Source of the DNA: Echinicola arenosa
GTDB taxonomy: Bacteria; Bacteroidota; Bacteroidia; Cytophagales; Cyclobacteriaceae
Assembly (NCBI RefSeq): GCF_014841125.1
Contig: NZ_JACYTQ010000012.1
Coordinates: forward strand, 1 to 64,000
Direction of reading: 5' to 3'
DNA: 64,000 nucleotides
Below the pieces are notes generated by a model that saw only the letters and a program-made list of their open reading frames with translations, was not told where the DNA came from and ran no database searches. The position numbers and the translations under genes were made by a program. Below, piece by piece: positions 9,120 to 17,579 of the stretch; the stretch's first letter is position 1; each line of letters begins with the position of its first letter.

Positions 9120-10772
9120 TTAGATAAGAATCCTAACGGGATCCTCCAAAAGACCTTTTAGGGTTTTAAGGAAAGCAGATCCTACTGCACCATCCACCAC
9201 TCTGTGATCACATGACAAAGTTACCTTCATTACGTTTCCAACCTGCATTTGCCCGTTTTTCACCACCACGGTTTCCTTAATCCCTCCTACCGCAAGGATA
9301 CAAGCATCTGGTGGGTTTACGATAGCAGTAAACTCTTCGATACCGAACATACCAAGGTTGGAGATAGTGAAGGTATTTCCTTCCCAATCCTTAGGCTGCA
9401 ATTCTTTGTTTTTGGCTTTTCCACCTAGGCTTTTGGCTTCTTGGGAAATTTGAGAAAGTGTCTTGCCGTCTGCAAATCTGATTACAGGTACCAATAAACC
9501 CTCCTCAACCGCTACTGCCATTCCAATGTGGACATGATCATTGTACCTGATCTTGTCACCCAACCAACTTGAATTCACCTTAGGATGCTGACGAAGTGCC
9601 GCGGCAGTTGCTTTGATGACCATATCGTTGAATGAAATCTTCACTGGTGCGATTTCATTCATGCTCTTACGTGCTTCAATGGCTTTGTCCATGTTGATTT
9701 CCATGGTCAAGTAGAAATGCGGAGCAGAAAACTTACTTTCCGCCAATCTCTTGGCAATGGTTTTTCTCATCTGGGAAACTTTCTCCTCACGGTAAGACTC
9801 CTGCCCAAATGCTGGCGCACTTGCCGCAGGTGCAGCAGACTGAGCCGCTTGAACAGATGCAGGATCAAAGCTTTCCACATCTCTTTTGATGATTCTTCCT
9901 CCTTCACCGGAACCTGGTACCAATGAAATATCAACACCTTTTTCTTCAGCCATTTTCTTAGCCAAAGGAGATGCTTTTACTCTTCCATTTTCAGAAGTTG
10001 TATTGTTTGTAGCGGCAGCCTTAGGAGCTTCTTTTTTCGCTTCAGACTTGGCTTCTGCCTTAGGCGCTTCTTTCTTTTCCTCCTTAGCAGCTGGCTTTTC
10101 TTTGGCAGGTTCGGACTGTTGCTGGTGTGCTTTCAATAGTTTTTCATAATCAGCATCTTTCTCACCAATAATTGCAATGACACCGTCAATTTCTACACTG
10201 TCTCCTTCTTCTACACCAATATGCAATAAAATACCATCTTCGTAAGACTCCAGCTCCATAGTGGCCTTATCTGTTTCCACCTCCGCCAAAATATCCCCGG
10301 ACTTTACTTCATCACCTACCTTTTTCAACCAAGAAGCAATGGTTCCTTCCTGCATGGTATCACTCATTTTAGGCATGGTGATCAAAGTAGCATTCACATC
10401 AGATGTATCTATTTCTTCTGCAGAAGCACTGGAGGTGCTTTCAGCTTTATCTTCTTTTGGTTCTTCCTTGCTTGATTCAGTAGCTGGTGCTCCTCCCCCA
10501 TCAACATCTTTCAAAAGGTCGTCAATATTTTCGCCTTTCTCCCCGATGATCGCAATCACTCCATTTACTGGAACCGCATCTTTTTCTTCCACACCAATGT
10601 GCAACAATACCCCCTCATCATAAGACTCTAGCTCCATAGTAGCTTTGTCGGTCTCTACTTCCGCGAGTATATCTCCGGCTTTTACTTCGTCTCCAACTTT
10701 CTTCAACCAAGCTGCGATCACCCCTTCTTCCATGGTGTCGCTCATTTTGGGCATTCTTATTACTTCGGCCAT
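9120..10772 (-). CDS. Pyruvate dehydrogenase E2 (dihydrolipoyllysine acetyltransferase), two lipoyl domains
   Basis: Transfers the acetyl group to CoA in the pyruvate dehydrogenase complex in the cytoplasm. The 550 residues carry two lipoyl domains (about 1-86 and 131-214) with lipoyl lysines Lys43 and Lys169, both in the identical motif [12 protein letters not shown]. Next come a Lys/Ala/Glu-rich linker, an E1/E3-binding domain (about 264-302, [11 protein letters not shown] to [10 protein letters not shown]), an Ala/Pro linker, and the catalytic domain with His523 and Asp527 in DHRVVDG. The two lipoyl domains are so alike that they look like an in-gene tandem duplication. No E1 or E3 gene is adjacent, so the complex is encoded at scattered loci. 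A canonical promoter lies just upstream. Confidence 0.95.
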   Translation of the reverse strand: MAEVIRMPKMSDTMEEGVIAAWLKKVGDEVKAGDILAEVETDKATMELESYDEGVLLHIGVEEKDAVPVNGVIAIIGEKGENIDDLLKDVDGGGAPATESSKEEPKEDKAESTSSASAEEIDTSDVNATLITMPKMSDTMQEGTIASWLKKVGDEVKSGDILAEVETDKATMELESYEDGILLHIGVEEGDSVEIDGVIAIIGEKDADYEKLLKAHQQQSEPAKEKPAAKEEKKEAPKAEAKSEAKKEAPKAAATNNTTSENGRVKASPLAKKMAEEKGVDISLVPGSGEGGRIIKRDVESFDPASVQAAQSAAPAASAPAFGQESYREEKVSQMRKTIAKRLAESKFSAPHFYLTMEINMDKAIEARKSMNEIAPVKISFNDMVIKATAAALRQHPKVNSSWLGDKIRYNDHVHIGMAVAVEEGLLVPVIRFADGKTLSQISQEAKSLGGKAKNKELQPKDWEGNTFTISNLGMFGIEEFTAIVNPPDACILAVGGIKETVVVKNGQMQVGNVMKVTLSCDHRVVDGAVGSAFLKTLKGLLEDPVRILI

Positions 10773-10805
10773 AAGTTTTTATATCCTATTCAATTTTACG
10801 CAAGT

Positions 10806-10837
10806 CAAAAATAGTTCTTAAAATATCTTTATTCAAA
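10806..10837 (-). promoter_or_regulatory. Canonical Bacteroidota promoter for the PDH E2 gene
   Basis: On the minus strand TTTG (10837-10834), a 20-base spacer and TATTTTTG (10813-10806) match the TTTG-N19-21-TAnnTTTG consensus exactly. The predicted start near 10800 gives a leader of about 28 bases before the ATG at 10772. Confidence 0.75.
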
Positions 10838-10894
10838 TTTAATAATGGTAATTTCATGTCAAGAAATTATGAAAACGTTTCGATTGTTTCAAAA

Positions 10895-11854
10895 ATGCCT
10901 TTGATCAAAAACACCTCATACGCGGGACCTCCCATATTATTTAATGGCCATTTACAAACTATTGTACCAGGACTTTTCAGAAAACCTCTTTCCTTACCCT
11001 TTGAGAGAGAAAGGATTAAGACGGAAGACAATGATTTTCTGGACCTCGATTGGCTAAAAGGAGATCATAAAAAAATTGTAATTATCAGCCATGGACTGGA
11101 GGGTGACAGTAGACGTCCTTATATGTGTGGAATGGCTCAATATTTTTTTCAAAAAGGGTATGACATCCTTACTTGGAATTTCAGGGGCTGTAGTGGAGAA
11201 CTAAACAAGCAACCATTTTTCTATCATTCCGGTGCGACCTACGACTTAAATGAAGTGATCAAATATGTAGAAAATAATTATGATGAAATTTATTTAATAG
11301 GCTTCAGCCTTGGGGGTAACCTTACCTTAAAGTATTTAGGCGAGCAATTTGAAACGAACTCAAAAATCAAAAAGGCAGTAGCTATTTCTGTTCCATTGCA
11401 CCTCAAAAGCAGCTGCATCAAGATTTCTACTGGTGAGAACATCATATATTCCAGGCGCTTTTTGAAAACACTTAAGGAAAAAGTCAAAAAGAAAGCGGCA
11501 CTTTTCCCTGATATTATCGAAACTGAAGGACTTGACAAAATAAAAACACTAAAAGAGTTTGATAATCAATACACTGGCCCCATGCATGGTTTCAGAGATG
11601 CAAATCATTATTATGACAAATGTTCATCTTTGTTCTTTTTGGAGGGTATTCAAATCCCTACCTTAATACTCAATGCCAAAAATGATCCTTTCCTAAGTCC
11701 TGAATGTTTCCCTTCCGCCTTGGGTGAATCCCTAAGAAACATCTATATGGAGTTTCCGGATATCGGAGGGCATGTAGGATTTAGCCCTAGAAGAAGGAAT
11801 GAAATCTATTGGTCAGAAAAAAGAGCATTTGAATTTATCGAATCCGATGATTAA
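10895..11854 (+). CDS. YheT-family alpha/beta hydrolase
   Basis: A predicted serine esterase of the COG0429 (YheT) family, about 319 residues, cytoplasmic. The family N-terminal segment YAGPPILFNGHLQTIVPGLF begins just after the ATG at 10895, which I prefer to the upstream ATG at 10856 (13 extra residues). The oxyanion region ISHGLEGDSRRPY, the nucleophile elbow GFSLGGNL and the final His in GGHVGF are visible. The acid is probably Asp in NAKNDPF. Related proteins act on short-chain or lipid esters, but the substrate here is unknown. The next gene starts 27 bases downstream, so the two are likely co-transcribed. Confidence 0.88.
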   Translation: MPLIKNTSYAGPPILFNGHLQTIVPGLFRKPLSLPFERERIKTEDNDFLDLDWLKGDHKKIVIISHGLEGDSRRPYMCGMAQYFFQKGYDILTWNFRGCSGELNKQPFFYHSGATYDLNEVIKYVENNYDEIYLIGFSLGGNLTLKYLGEQFETNSKIKKAVAISVPLHLKSSCIKISTGENIIYSRRFLKTLKEKVKKKAALFPDIIETEGLDKIKTLKEFDNQYTGPMHGFRDANHYYDKCSSLFFLEGIQIPTLILNAKNDPFLSPECFPSALGESLRNIYMEFPDIGGHVGFSPRRRNEIYWSEKRAFEFIESDD

Positions 11855-11880
11855 TTTACATGAACTTATTCACTAAGCTC

Positions 11881-12579
11881 ATGTGCGAAAGATACTCTTT
11901 AGGAAAAACGAAACAGGAACTTGAATCAAGGTTTGAGGCCGAAATGCTGGAAGATTTTCAGACCAGGTATAATATTGCCCCTACTCAGTTGGTCCCCATC
12001 ATCACCCTAAACAGCCCTAAGGGCTTTTCCCATTTCTATTGGGGTGTTACTCCTGAATTTTCCAAGAACAAACCTGTCGCCCTTAAATTTATCAATACCA
12101 AAGCAGAAACAGTCCATTTAAAAGCCTCTTCAAAAAATGCTTTTAAAAGGAGAAGGTGCATCATACCCGCAGATGGTTATTTTGGTTGGAAAAAAGTAGG
12201 AAAAAAAACCAAAATCCCCCATCGATTTACCCTACCGGACTCCGAAATTTTCAGCTTTGCCGGTATCTGGGAAGAGTATGAAAATGACAAAGGGGATATT
12301 AACCATACTTTTCAGATCATCACTGTCGAAGCAAATGAAATGAACCAGGATGTCAGTGATCGCATGCCTGTTATCTTCAGAAGGGAACAAGAAAAAATAT
12401 GGCTTGACAAATTCAGCCAAGAAGAGCAGTTGACCGCTTTGCTCCAACCTTTTCCAACTGAGGAAATGATCTCTTACCCTGTATCCCCTATGGTCAACCA
12501 AATCAGCGTAGACGCTGAATTCCTTATTAAAAGAACAGGGCCAATGGATCAATTTGGCAATTATACTCTCTTTGGATAA
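11881..12579 (+). CDS. SRAP (YedK/HMCES-like) protein with altered active site
   Basis: SRAP proteins form a thiazolidine crosslink through Cys2 with abasic sites in single-stranded DNA. The ATG at 11881 gives MCERYSL and places the nucleophile at Cys2; an upstream ATG at 11860 would bury it. Seen here are NIAPTQ, Asn72 in NTKAET (matching YedK Asn75), and the ADG and RMPV segments. Two residues normally involved in chemistry are changed. The Glu of the family FYEW motif is Gly102 (YFGW), and the His usually preceding RMP is Ser159 (VSDRMP). Length (232) is normal and the fold looks intact. It may bind or crosslink DNA with slow or no reversal, or have another role. Confidence 0.85.
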   Translation: MCERYSLGKTKQELESRFEAEMLEDFQTRYNIAPTQLVPIITLNSPKGFSHFYWGVTPEFSKNKPVALKFINTKAETVHLKASSKNAFKRRRCIIPADGYFGWKKVGKKTKIPHRFTLPDSEIFSFAGIWEEYENDKGDINHTFQIITVEANEMNQDVSDRMPVIFRREQEKIWLDKFSQEEQLTALLQPFPTEEMISYPVSPMVNQISVDAEFLIKRTGPMDQFGNYTLFG

Positions 12580-12622
12580 AAGGGGATAAAAAGCCTAATC
12601 CGTGTAATTTAAATAAAGATGG

Positions 12623-12683
12623 TGCATATTTGCTGTAGCAAGCATTTTGCTTGCCAAGAGTCTAATCAGTACCTGCATATTTG
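12623..12683 (+). promoter_or_regulatory. Leader region of fabH with direct repeat and hairpin
   Basis: TGCATATTTG occurs twice, at 12623-12632 and 12674-12683, and resembles a -7 box (CATATTTG). Between them GCAAGCA-TTT-TGCTTGC (38-44/48-54 of the 12600s) forms a 7-bp hairpin without a T-run. This may be a pair of promoters or a regulator site for fabH. Confidence 0.3.
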
Positions 12684-12695
12684 AATAAGTACCCC

Positions 12696-13694
12696 ATGAA
12701 AAAATCCAGAATAACCGGAGTGGGACATTACGTTCCGGAAAACATTGTCACTAACGAGGACCTGACCCAAATAATGGACACGAGTGACCAGTGGATCGTA
12801 GAGCGAACAGGAATCAAAGAAAGGAGATGGTTTACTCCTGGCGTGGACACTGTTGCCAACATGTCTGCAAAAGCCTCTAAAATGGCTGTTGAACGTTCTG
12901 GAATAGCGATGAAAGAGATTGACTTCATTATATTCGCCACCAGTACACCAGACTATTTTGCCCCTGGCAATGGCGTGCTTTTACAGAGGGAACTGGGATT
13001 ACAAGGCATAGGAGCACTGGATATAAGAAATGCTTGCTCTGGTTTTATATATGGCCTATCCGTTGCAGACCAGTTTATAAAAACCGGTATGTACAAAAAC
13101 ATATTGTTGGTCGGTGCTGAAATCCAATCTTCAGCACTGGACAAAAGCACTGCCGGCAGGTCAAATGCTGTCATTTTTGCAGATGGGGCTGGTGCTGCAG
13201 TCATTTCAGCAACTGAAAGTGAAAGTTCCGGGATTTTATCTACCCATCTTCATGCGGATGGTGATTTTGCAGAAGAGCTTTACCTGAAGGATCCTGGCAG
13301 TAGCCGTGAAGTAAGGCTGTCCAGTGACATCATTGATGAGCCTAGTTTTAGAATGCAAATGAACGGCAATGTAGTTTTCAAACATGCTGTAGTCAGGTTT
13401 CAAGAAGTAATCCAAGAAGCACTTTCCGTCAACGATAAAACCAAAGATGATATCGACCTTTTGATACCACATCAGGCCAACTTAAGGATCAGTCAATATA
13501 TTCAACAAAAATTTGAGCTGCCCGACGAAAAAGTATTCAACAATATCATGCATTATGGGAACACCACTGCTGCTACAATCCCTCTTGCCCTGAGTGAAGC
13601 TTGGGAACAAGGAAAAATCAAAGAAGGTGACTTAGTATGTTTAGCTGCATTCGGAAGCGGCTTTGCATGGGGCTCTGCACTTTTGAATTGGTAG
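12696..13694 (+). CDS. Beta-ketoacyl-ACP synthase III (FabH-like)
   Basis: Condenses an acyl-CoA primer with malonyl-ACP to start fatty acid synthesis. The 332-residue protein has the complete Cys-His-Asn triad: Cys114 in NACSGF, His259 in PHQAN and Asn289 in HYGNTTAATIP. I use the ATG at 12696; a TTG at 12681 is in frame but adds nothing conserved. Some family members act in secondary metabolism, but the length and motifs fit housekeeping use. It is on its own with respect to other fatty acid genes. A small orphan gene follows 3 bases after its stop and is probably co-transcribed. Confidence 0.92.
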   Translation: MKKSRITGVGHYVPENIVTNEDLTQIMDTSDQWIVERTGIKERRWFTPGVDTVANMSAKASKMAVERSGIAMKEIDFIIFATSTPDYFAPGNGVLLQRELGLQGIGALDIRNACSGFIYGLSVADQFIKTGMYKNILLVGAEIQSSALDKSTAGRSNAVIFADGAGAAVISATESESSGILSTHLHADGDFAEELYLKDPGSSREVRLSSDIIDEPSFRMQMNGNVVFKHAVVRFQEVIQEALSVNDKTKDDIDLLIPHQANLRISQYIQQKFELPDEKVFNNIMHYGNTTAATIPLALSEAWEQGKIKEGDLVCLAAFGSGFAWGSALLNW

Positions 13695-13697
13695 TTT

Positions 13698-14270
13698 ATG
13701 AATGAAGGAAATGTCAATTTGAAAATACTTAATGATGAATCGATTTTTTTGGAAATCCATCAATTGAAAAATCAATTTGTCAACTTATTTTCCCAATTGG
13801 CCAATCAAATTTCAGAAAGTGAGCTAACCGCTTTCGATAGGCATCAAATAGGCACTAAAATAAGTAAGGGCAATGAACTGGAGCATTGCCCTTATCAGGT
13901 TCTGGACCTTGTTAGAAACTTTCATAAGGAAGAAGGTTTTAATATCAGGTTTTTGAACTGGTGGGGGCACGGGTTTTATGTTCTAATATATTTTGGGACT
14001 AAAAACATTCCTCGTAAAAAGATTTATGATAATTATATCCAAGGAAATTATCATGTGTGTCAAACAGGCTCACCTTGGGATTATAAAGGTATCATAAAGT
14101 TTAAAAGGCTAACTAATGAACTCGATTATATGGCCCTTCCCGATCATTTGGCTAAAATGAAACACCTACAGTTCATTAAAAAAATAGACTATAAACCCGA
14201 CTTGAAACAATTCAGTGCTGTCTTACTCAAAGAATGGAATAGCTTAAAGAACTTCCATTTCATTGAGTGA
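13698..14270 (+). CDS. Conserved-looking protein of unknown function
   Basis: A 190-residue soluble protein without signal peptide or membrane helix. The middle part is rich in aromatic residues (FLNWWGHGFYVLIYFG and GSPWDYKGIIKF), which suggests a folded alpha/beta domain. I do not recognise the family. The start lies 3 bases after the fabH stop, so translation is probably linked to fabH. The function is open; the position gives only a weak hint towards lipid metabolism. Confidence 0.6.
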   Translation: MNEGNVNLKILNDESIFLEIHQLKNQFVNLFSQLANQISESELTAFDRHQIGTKISKGNELEHCPYQVLDLVRNFHKEEGFNIRFLNWWGHGFYVLIYFGTKNIPRKKIYDNYIQGNYHVCQTGSPWDYKGIIKFKRLTNELDYMALPDHLAKMKHLQFIKKIDYKPDLKQFSAVLLKEWNSLKNFHFIE

Positions 14271-14360
14271 TTTTTTAATAATAAGTCCTAATTTAGAAAC
14301 AAGAAGAGGACGGAAACGTAAACAACTCGTATATCATTTAAAAGAAATTATATATAACCC

Positions 14361-15929
14361 ATGAAGTACCTTTTTCTATTATTTTGCTTCGTCACAAGCA
14401 CCACTTTTGTATCTGCCCAAGGCAAAACTGTCAAAATTTATAATGCTGACTCTACCATCGTGGGAACTGGTGTAGTGGTTCAAGGTAAAATGAACGGGTT
14501 ATGGAGGCTCACCAATCCCAAAACTGATAAATTACTGGAAGAGGGTTACCTTAAAGACAGTAAAAAAGACGGTAAATGGATTACCTATCATAGCAATGGC
14601 CAAGCCCACATCGTTGCTGATTATAAAGAAAACAAACTCACTGGCTCCTTAAATGAATATGGAACTGATGGAACATTGTTAGTTGAGGCTGTTTACAAAG
14701 ACAGTGTAGCTGTAGGTGACTATAAAGAATATTACCCAGGGCATCCCTCCAGGAGAGTCCTTAAAAGAGAAGGGCAGTTCAAGGACGGTAAAGTAGATGG
14801 CGAATGGCTTTCCTATTATGAAAACGGGCAATTGGCTATCAAAAGCTCTTATGACATGGGCAATTTGGATGGTGCTTATTTGGAATATTCTTTTGAAGGG
14901 CAACTCCTAGTAGAAGTAAATTATGTAGATGGACAGCCGGATGGAAACTTCGTCAGATACTCCTATACGAACAGAGTAGAACAAACGGGCGAATACAAAA
15001 AAGGAAAGAAAACTGGAAAATGGATCTCCTATTTTCCTGACACCAAAATCATCGCTTCCGAAAAGGAATATGACCAAAATGGAAGTAAATCAGGAACATG
15101 GAAGTATTACTACGAAAATCGCAGAGTGGCCCGTATTGAGAGGTATGAAAATGATATCCCAGTGGGCACATGGGAAGAATTCTACCCCGACAAAACTCTA
15201 TCTAAAAGAAAAACCTATGAATTGGGTGTACCTGTTGGAGACTATATAGAAAACCACGCTGATGGCACCGTATCGGTTGAAGGACAATACTTGAATGGCA
15301 CCAAAGCTGGACTTTGGAAAAGTTATTATACTGACGGCCAACTCTACTCCATCGGAGAGTATAAAAACGGTGTAAAATCAGGCCTTTGGAAATACTTCAA
15401 TAAGATTGGAATCCTGATAGCAGAAGGAGAATATGAATTGGGGTCAGAACATGGCCAATGGTTCTATTATTATGATGGGGGGCAGTTAAAATCAGTAGGT
15501 AGTTACTTTTATGGTTTTGAAGACGGAACCTGGGGACTCTTCTATGATAACAAAAAGCTTACCCAAGAAGAGCACTGGAGCAATGGTAGATTAATGAACG
15601 TGAGTGACTACCATTCTTTCGATGGTACTGATACACTGGATAAAGGCTCATTAAAAGATGGAGAAGGGTCAAGAATCACTTATTATGTAAATGGGAAAAA
15701 AGAATCTGAGGGCAATTACCACTTTGGAAAGGCCCATGGCCAATGGGTATATTACCATGACAATGGAAAAATAGCTTCCAAAGGGCAAATGGATGAAGGA
15801 GAAAAAGAAGGAAGGTGGAGTTATTACTCCAGATCTGGAAAGTTAAGTGAGATCATTACCTTTAAAGATGATGAAATCGTTCCGGACAAAATACCAGAGC
15901 CAATATTGCCATTTCAAACTTTTGACTGA
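14361..15929 (+). CDS. Exported MORN_2/YwqK-type repeat protein
   Basis: This 522-residue protein has a signal peptide (residues 1-19, cut near SAQG) and then about 18 copies of a 22-24 residue repeat. The repeat pattern is G.W..Y..NG.L...G.Y..G...G, as in DGKWITYHSNGQAHIVADY and SGLWKYFNKIGILIAEGEY. Such MORN_2 repeats form extended beta-sheets and are often labelled YwqK-family antitoxin from weak homology. There is no toxin gene beside it, so I do not take that label literally. It is probably a periplasmic or surface scaffold. A strong terminator follows. Confidence 0.8.
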   Translation: MKYLFLLFCFVTSTTFVSAQGKTVKIYNADSTIVGTGVVVQGKMNGLWRLTNPKTDKLLEEGYLKDSKKDGKWITYHSNGQAHIVADYKENKLTGSLNEYGTDGTLLVEAVYKDSVAVGDYKEYYPGHPSRRVLKREGQFKDGKVDGEWLSYYENGQLAIKSSYDMGNLDGAYLEYSFEGQLLVEVNYVDGQPDGNFVRYSYTNRVEQTGEYKKGKKTGKWISYFPDTKIIASEKEYDQNGSKSGTWKYYYENRRVARIERYENDIPVGTWEEFYPDKTLSKRKTYELGVPVGDYIENHADGTVSVEGQYLNGTKAGLWKSYYTDGQLYSIGEYKNGVKSGLWKYFNKIGILIAEGEYELGSEHGQWFYYYDGGQLKSVGSYFYGFEDGTWGLFYDNKKLTQEEHWSNGRLMNVSDYHSFDGTDTLDKGSLKDGEGSRITYYVNGKKESEGNYHFGKAHGQWVYYHDNGKIASKGQMDEGEKEGRWSYYSRSGKLSEIITFKDDEIVPDKIPEPILPFQTFD

Positions 15930-15939
15930 ACCAATATTG

Positions 15940-15973
15940 ATAGCACCAAAATAATTTGGTGCTATTTCTTTTT
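15940..15973 (+). terminator. Rho-independent terminator after the MORN-repeat gene
   Basis: ATAGCACCAAA (15940-15950) pairs perfectly with TTTGGTGCTAT (15955-15965) around the loop ATAA, followed by TTCTTTTT. It sits 10 bases past the stop codon. Confidence 0.85.
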
Positions 15974-16267
15974 ACAAGCAATTTATTCAACAAACTTAAG
16001 AATAACCAACAAAAGAACTTTTCAGCGCTAATCAGCCTTTTTTTAAAAAAATTACCGTTCCTATATCCATTTCAAGCTTCTTTTTCTTTAAATCTTTCAA
16101 ATTACTCCCACATTGATGGCATTTATTTGTATTTAATAGATATAAGCCAGGTTCAACCAACAATATTTTGCTTTAAATAGATAAATCTTTTTTAATTTTT
16201 TTATAAAAGTGTTTTTTAATTTAAGGTATATTTTGTTTATTTGAGTACCCTAATAAATCAAACGAAA
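15974..16267 (+). other. AT-rich intergenic region before the ROK regulator
   Basis: No convincing gene. The sequence is very AT-rich, with T-runs at 16185-16217 and GGTATATTTTG near 16226-16236, which is close to a -7 box. The region probably carries the promoter of the ROK regulator gene. A short open frame here crosses low-complexity DNA and is not supported. Confidence 0.4.
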
Positions 16268-17506
16268 ATGAATTTAATAGATCCGAAAAAAAGCCTAGAC
16301 GAAAAAGAAGGTGTTGTTGAGATCAAAAACTATCTCAACAAAATAAAAATCATCAAAAACCTCTACACAAACGGCAGCAATACCGCTAGTGAAATTTGTA
16401 ATGAGGTAGGTATCAGTTTGCCAACGGTTAACTCTCTTTTAACAGATCTTATTAAAGGAGGAAAACTGATCAAACAAGGCAGGGCTGAATCTCAAGGCGG
16501 TAGAAAGCCGGATTTGTACAGACTTGCACAGGATTCATTTTATGTACTGTCATTGGATGTTAGCAAATTCATGATAAGAGCTGCTATCTATGACAGCTCC
16601 AATAAGGCTGTAACCGAAACAGGAACATTTAAGATCACCTTAAATAACGACAAAGGCACTTTTGACAAAATCTGCGACTTCATGGAAACTTTCATGAAGA
16701 AATCAGACATCGCTGATGAAAAGATCATTGCCATTGGTATTTCTATGCCTGGCTTAGTGGATTCTGTGAATGGTGTCAATCATACTTATTTGAAGTTTGG
16801 CAAGAAAACCTTGGTGGAAAATTTTGAAACCAGATTCAAGAAAAAAGTATTTATAGAAAACGATGCCCGCGCAATGACTTTGGCGGAGTTCAAATTCAGC
16901 CAAGGACAAAAGTTCAATAATGTCTTAGGCATTTTTGTTGGCTGGGGAATTGGTCTGGGAATCATCATTGATGGTAAACTTTACCGTGGTGGCGCTGGCT
17001 TTGCTGGAGAATTTAGCCACTCTCCCATTTTTGAATCCAGGGAAATCTCCTGTACCTGTGGCAAAAAAGGCTGTTTGGAAGCCGTGGCGTCAGGTACGGC
17101 GATGGTCAGAATGGCCGAGGAAGCAATAGAAAAAGACAGCGATTCTATCTTGAGCAGATTAGCCAAAGAAAGAGGAGAAGGCATTGAACCTTCCTTGATC
17201 GTAGATGCTGCCCTCGCGGGAGACCAAAGAGCGATCACCATTCTTTCTGATGTGGGACTTGATCTGGGCAGAGGGATTTCCATATTGATCCAGCTATTGA
17301 ACCCGGATTTAATCATCGTAGGTGGCTCAGTAGCAGAGGCACAGCAATATTTGATCACTCCTATCCAACAGGCCCTGAATATATTCAGCATGGCCAAGTC
17401 AAGGGAAAAGTCAGAACTTGCCCTGTACAAATTGGGCAAGGAAGTAGGGCTTCTTGGCGGGGTAGCAGTGGTAATTGAAAATATATTCGAAGACATTATA
17501 AACTGA
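16268..17506 (+). CDS. ROK-family transcriptional regulator (NagC/Mlc type)
   Basis: A DNA-binding sugar-responsive repressor. An N-terminal winged-helix segment at about residues 30-90 (ASEICNEVGISLPTVNSLL) precedes a ROK domain. That domain holds the zinc motif CTCGKKGC (Cys262, Cys264, Cys269) and the sugar-pocket signature IGISMPGLVDSVNG. The ATG at 16268 is chosen over a TTG at 16241. The downstream NagB-like gene starts 73 bases later and a ROK kinase follows, so amino-sugar or hexose phosphates are likely inducers. As a member with an intact zinc site it is probably a functional ligand-binding repressor, possibly of this cluster. Confidence 0.9.
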   Translation: MNLIDPKKSLDEKEGVVEIKNYLNKIKIIKNLYTNGSNTASEICNEVGISLPTVNSLLTDLIKGGKLIKQGRAESQGGRKPDLYRLAQDSFYVLSLDVSKFMIRAAIYDSSNKAVTETGTFKITLNNDKGTFDKICDFMETFMKKSDIADEKIIAIGISMPGLVDSVNGVNHTYLKFGKKTLVENFETRFKKKVFIENDARAMTLAEFKFSQGQKFNNVLGIFVGWGIGLGIIIDGKLYRGGAGFAGEFSHSPIFESREISCTCGKKGCLEAVASGTAMVRMAEEAIEKDSDSILSRLAKERGEGIEPSLIVDAALAGDQRAITILSDVGLDLGRGISILIQLLNPDLIIVGGSVAEAQQYLITPIQQALNIFSMAKSREKSELALYKLGKEVGLLGGVAVVIENIFEDIIN

Positions 17507-17579
17507 CCTGAGAACATCTCCAATCTAAACATGCTCAAAGGTCATTTTAAAAAGCATTAACATAAAAACAATTCTAAAT

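Noticed and set aside
14361-15929. Antitoxin label suggested by YwqK-like repeats
   Set aside because: It is exported and has no toxin partner; the label comes only from repeat similarity.
15956-16180. Plus-strand open frame of 74 codons after the MORN-repeat gene
   Set aside because: It begins inside the terminator stem and runs through AT-rich DNA; composition is random-like.
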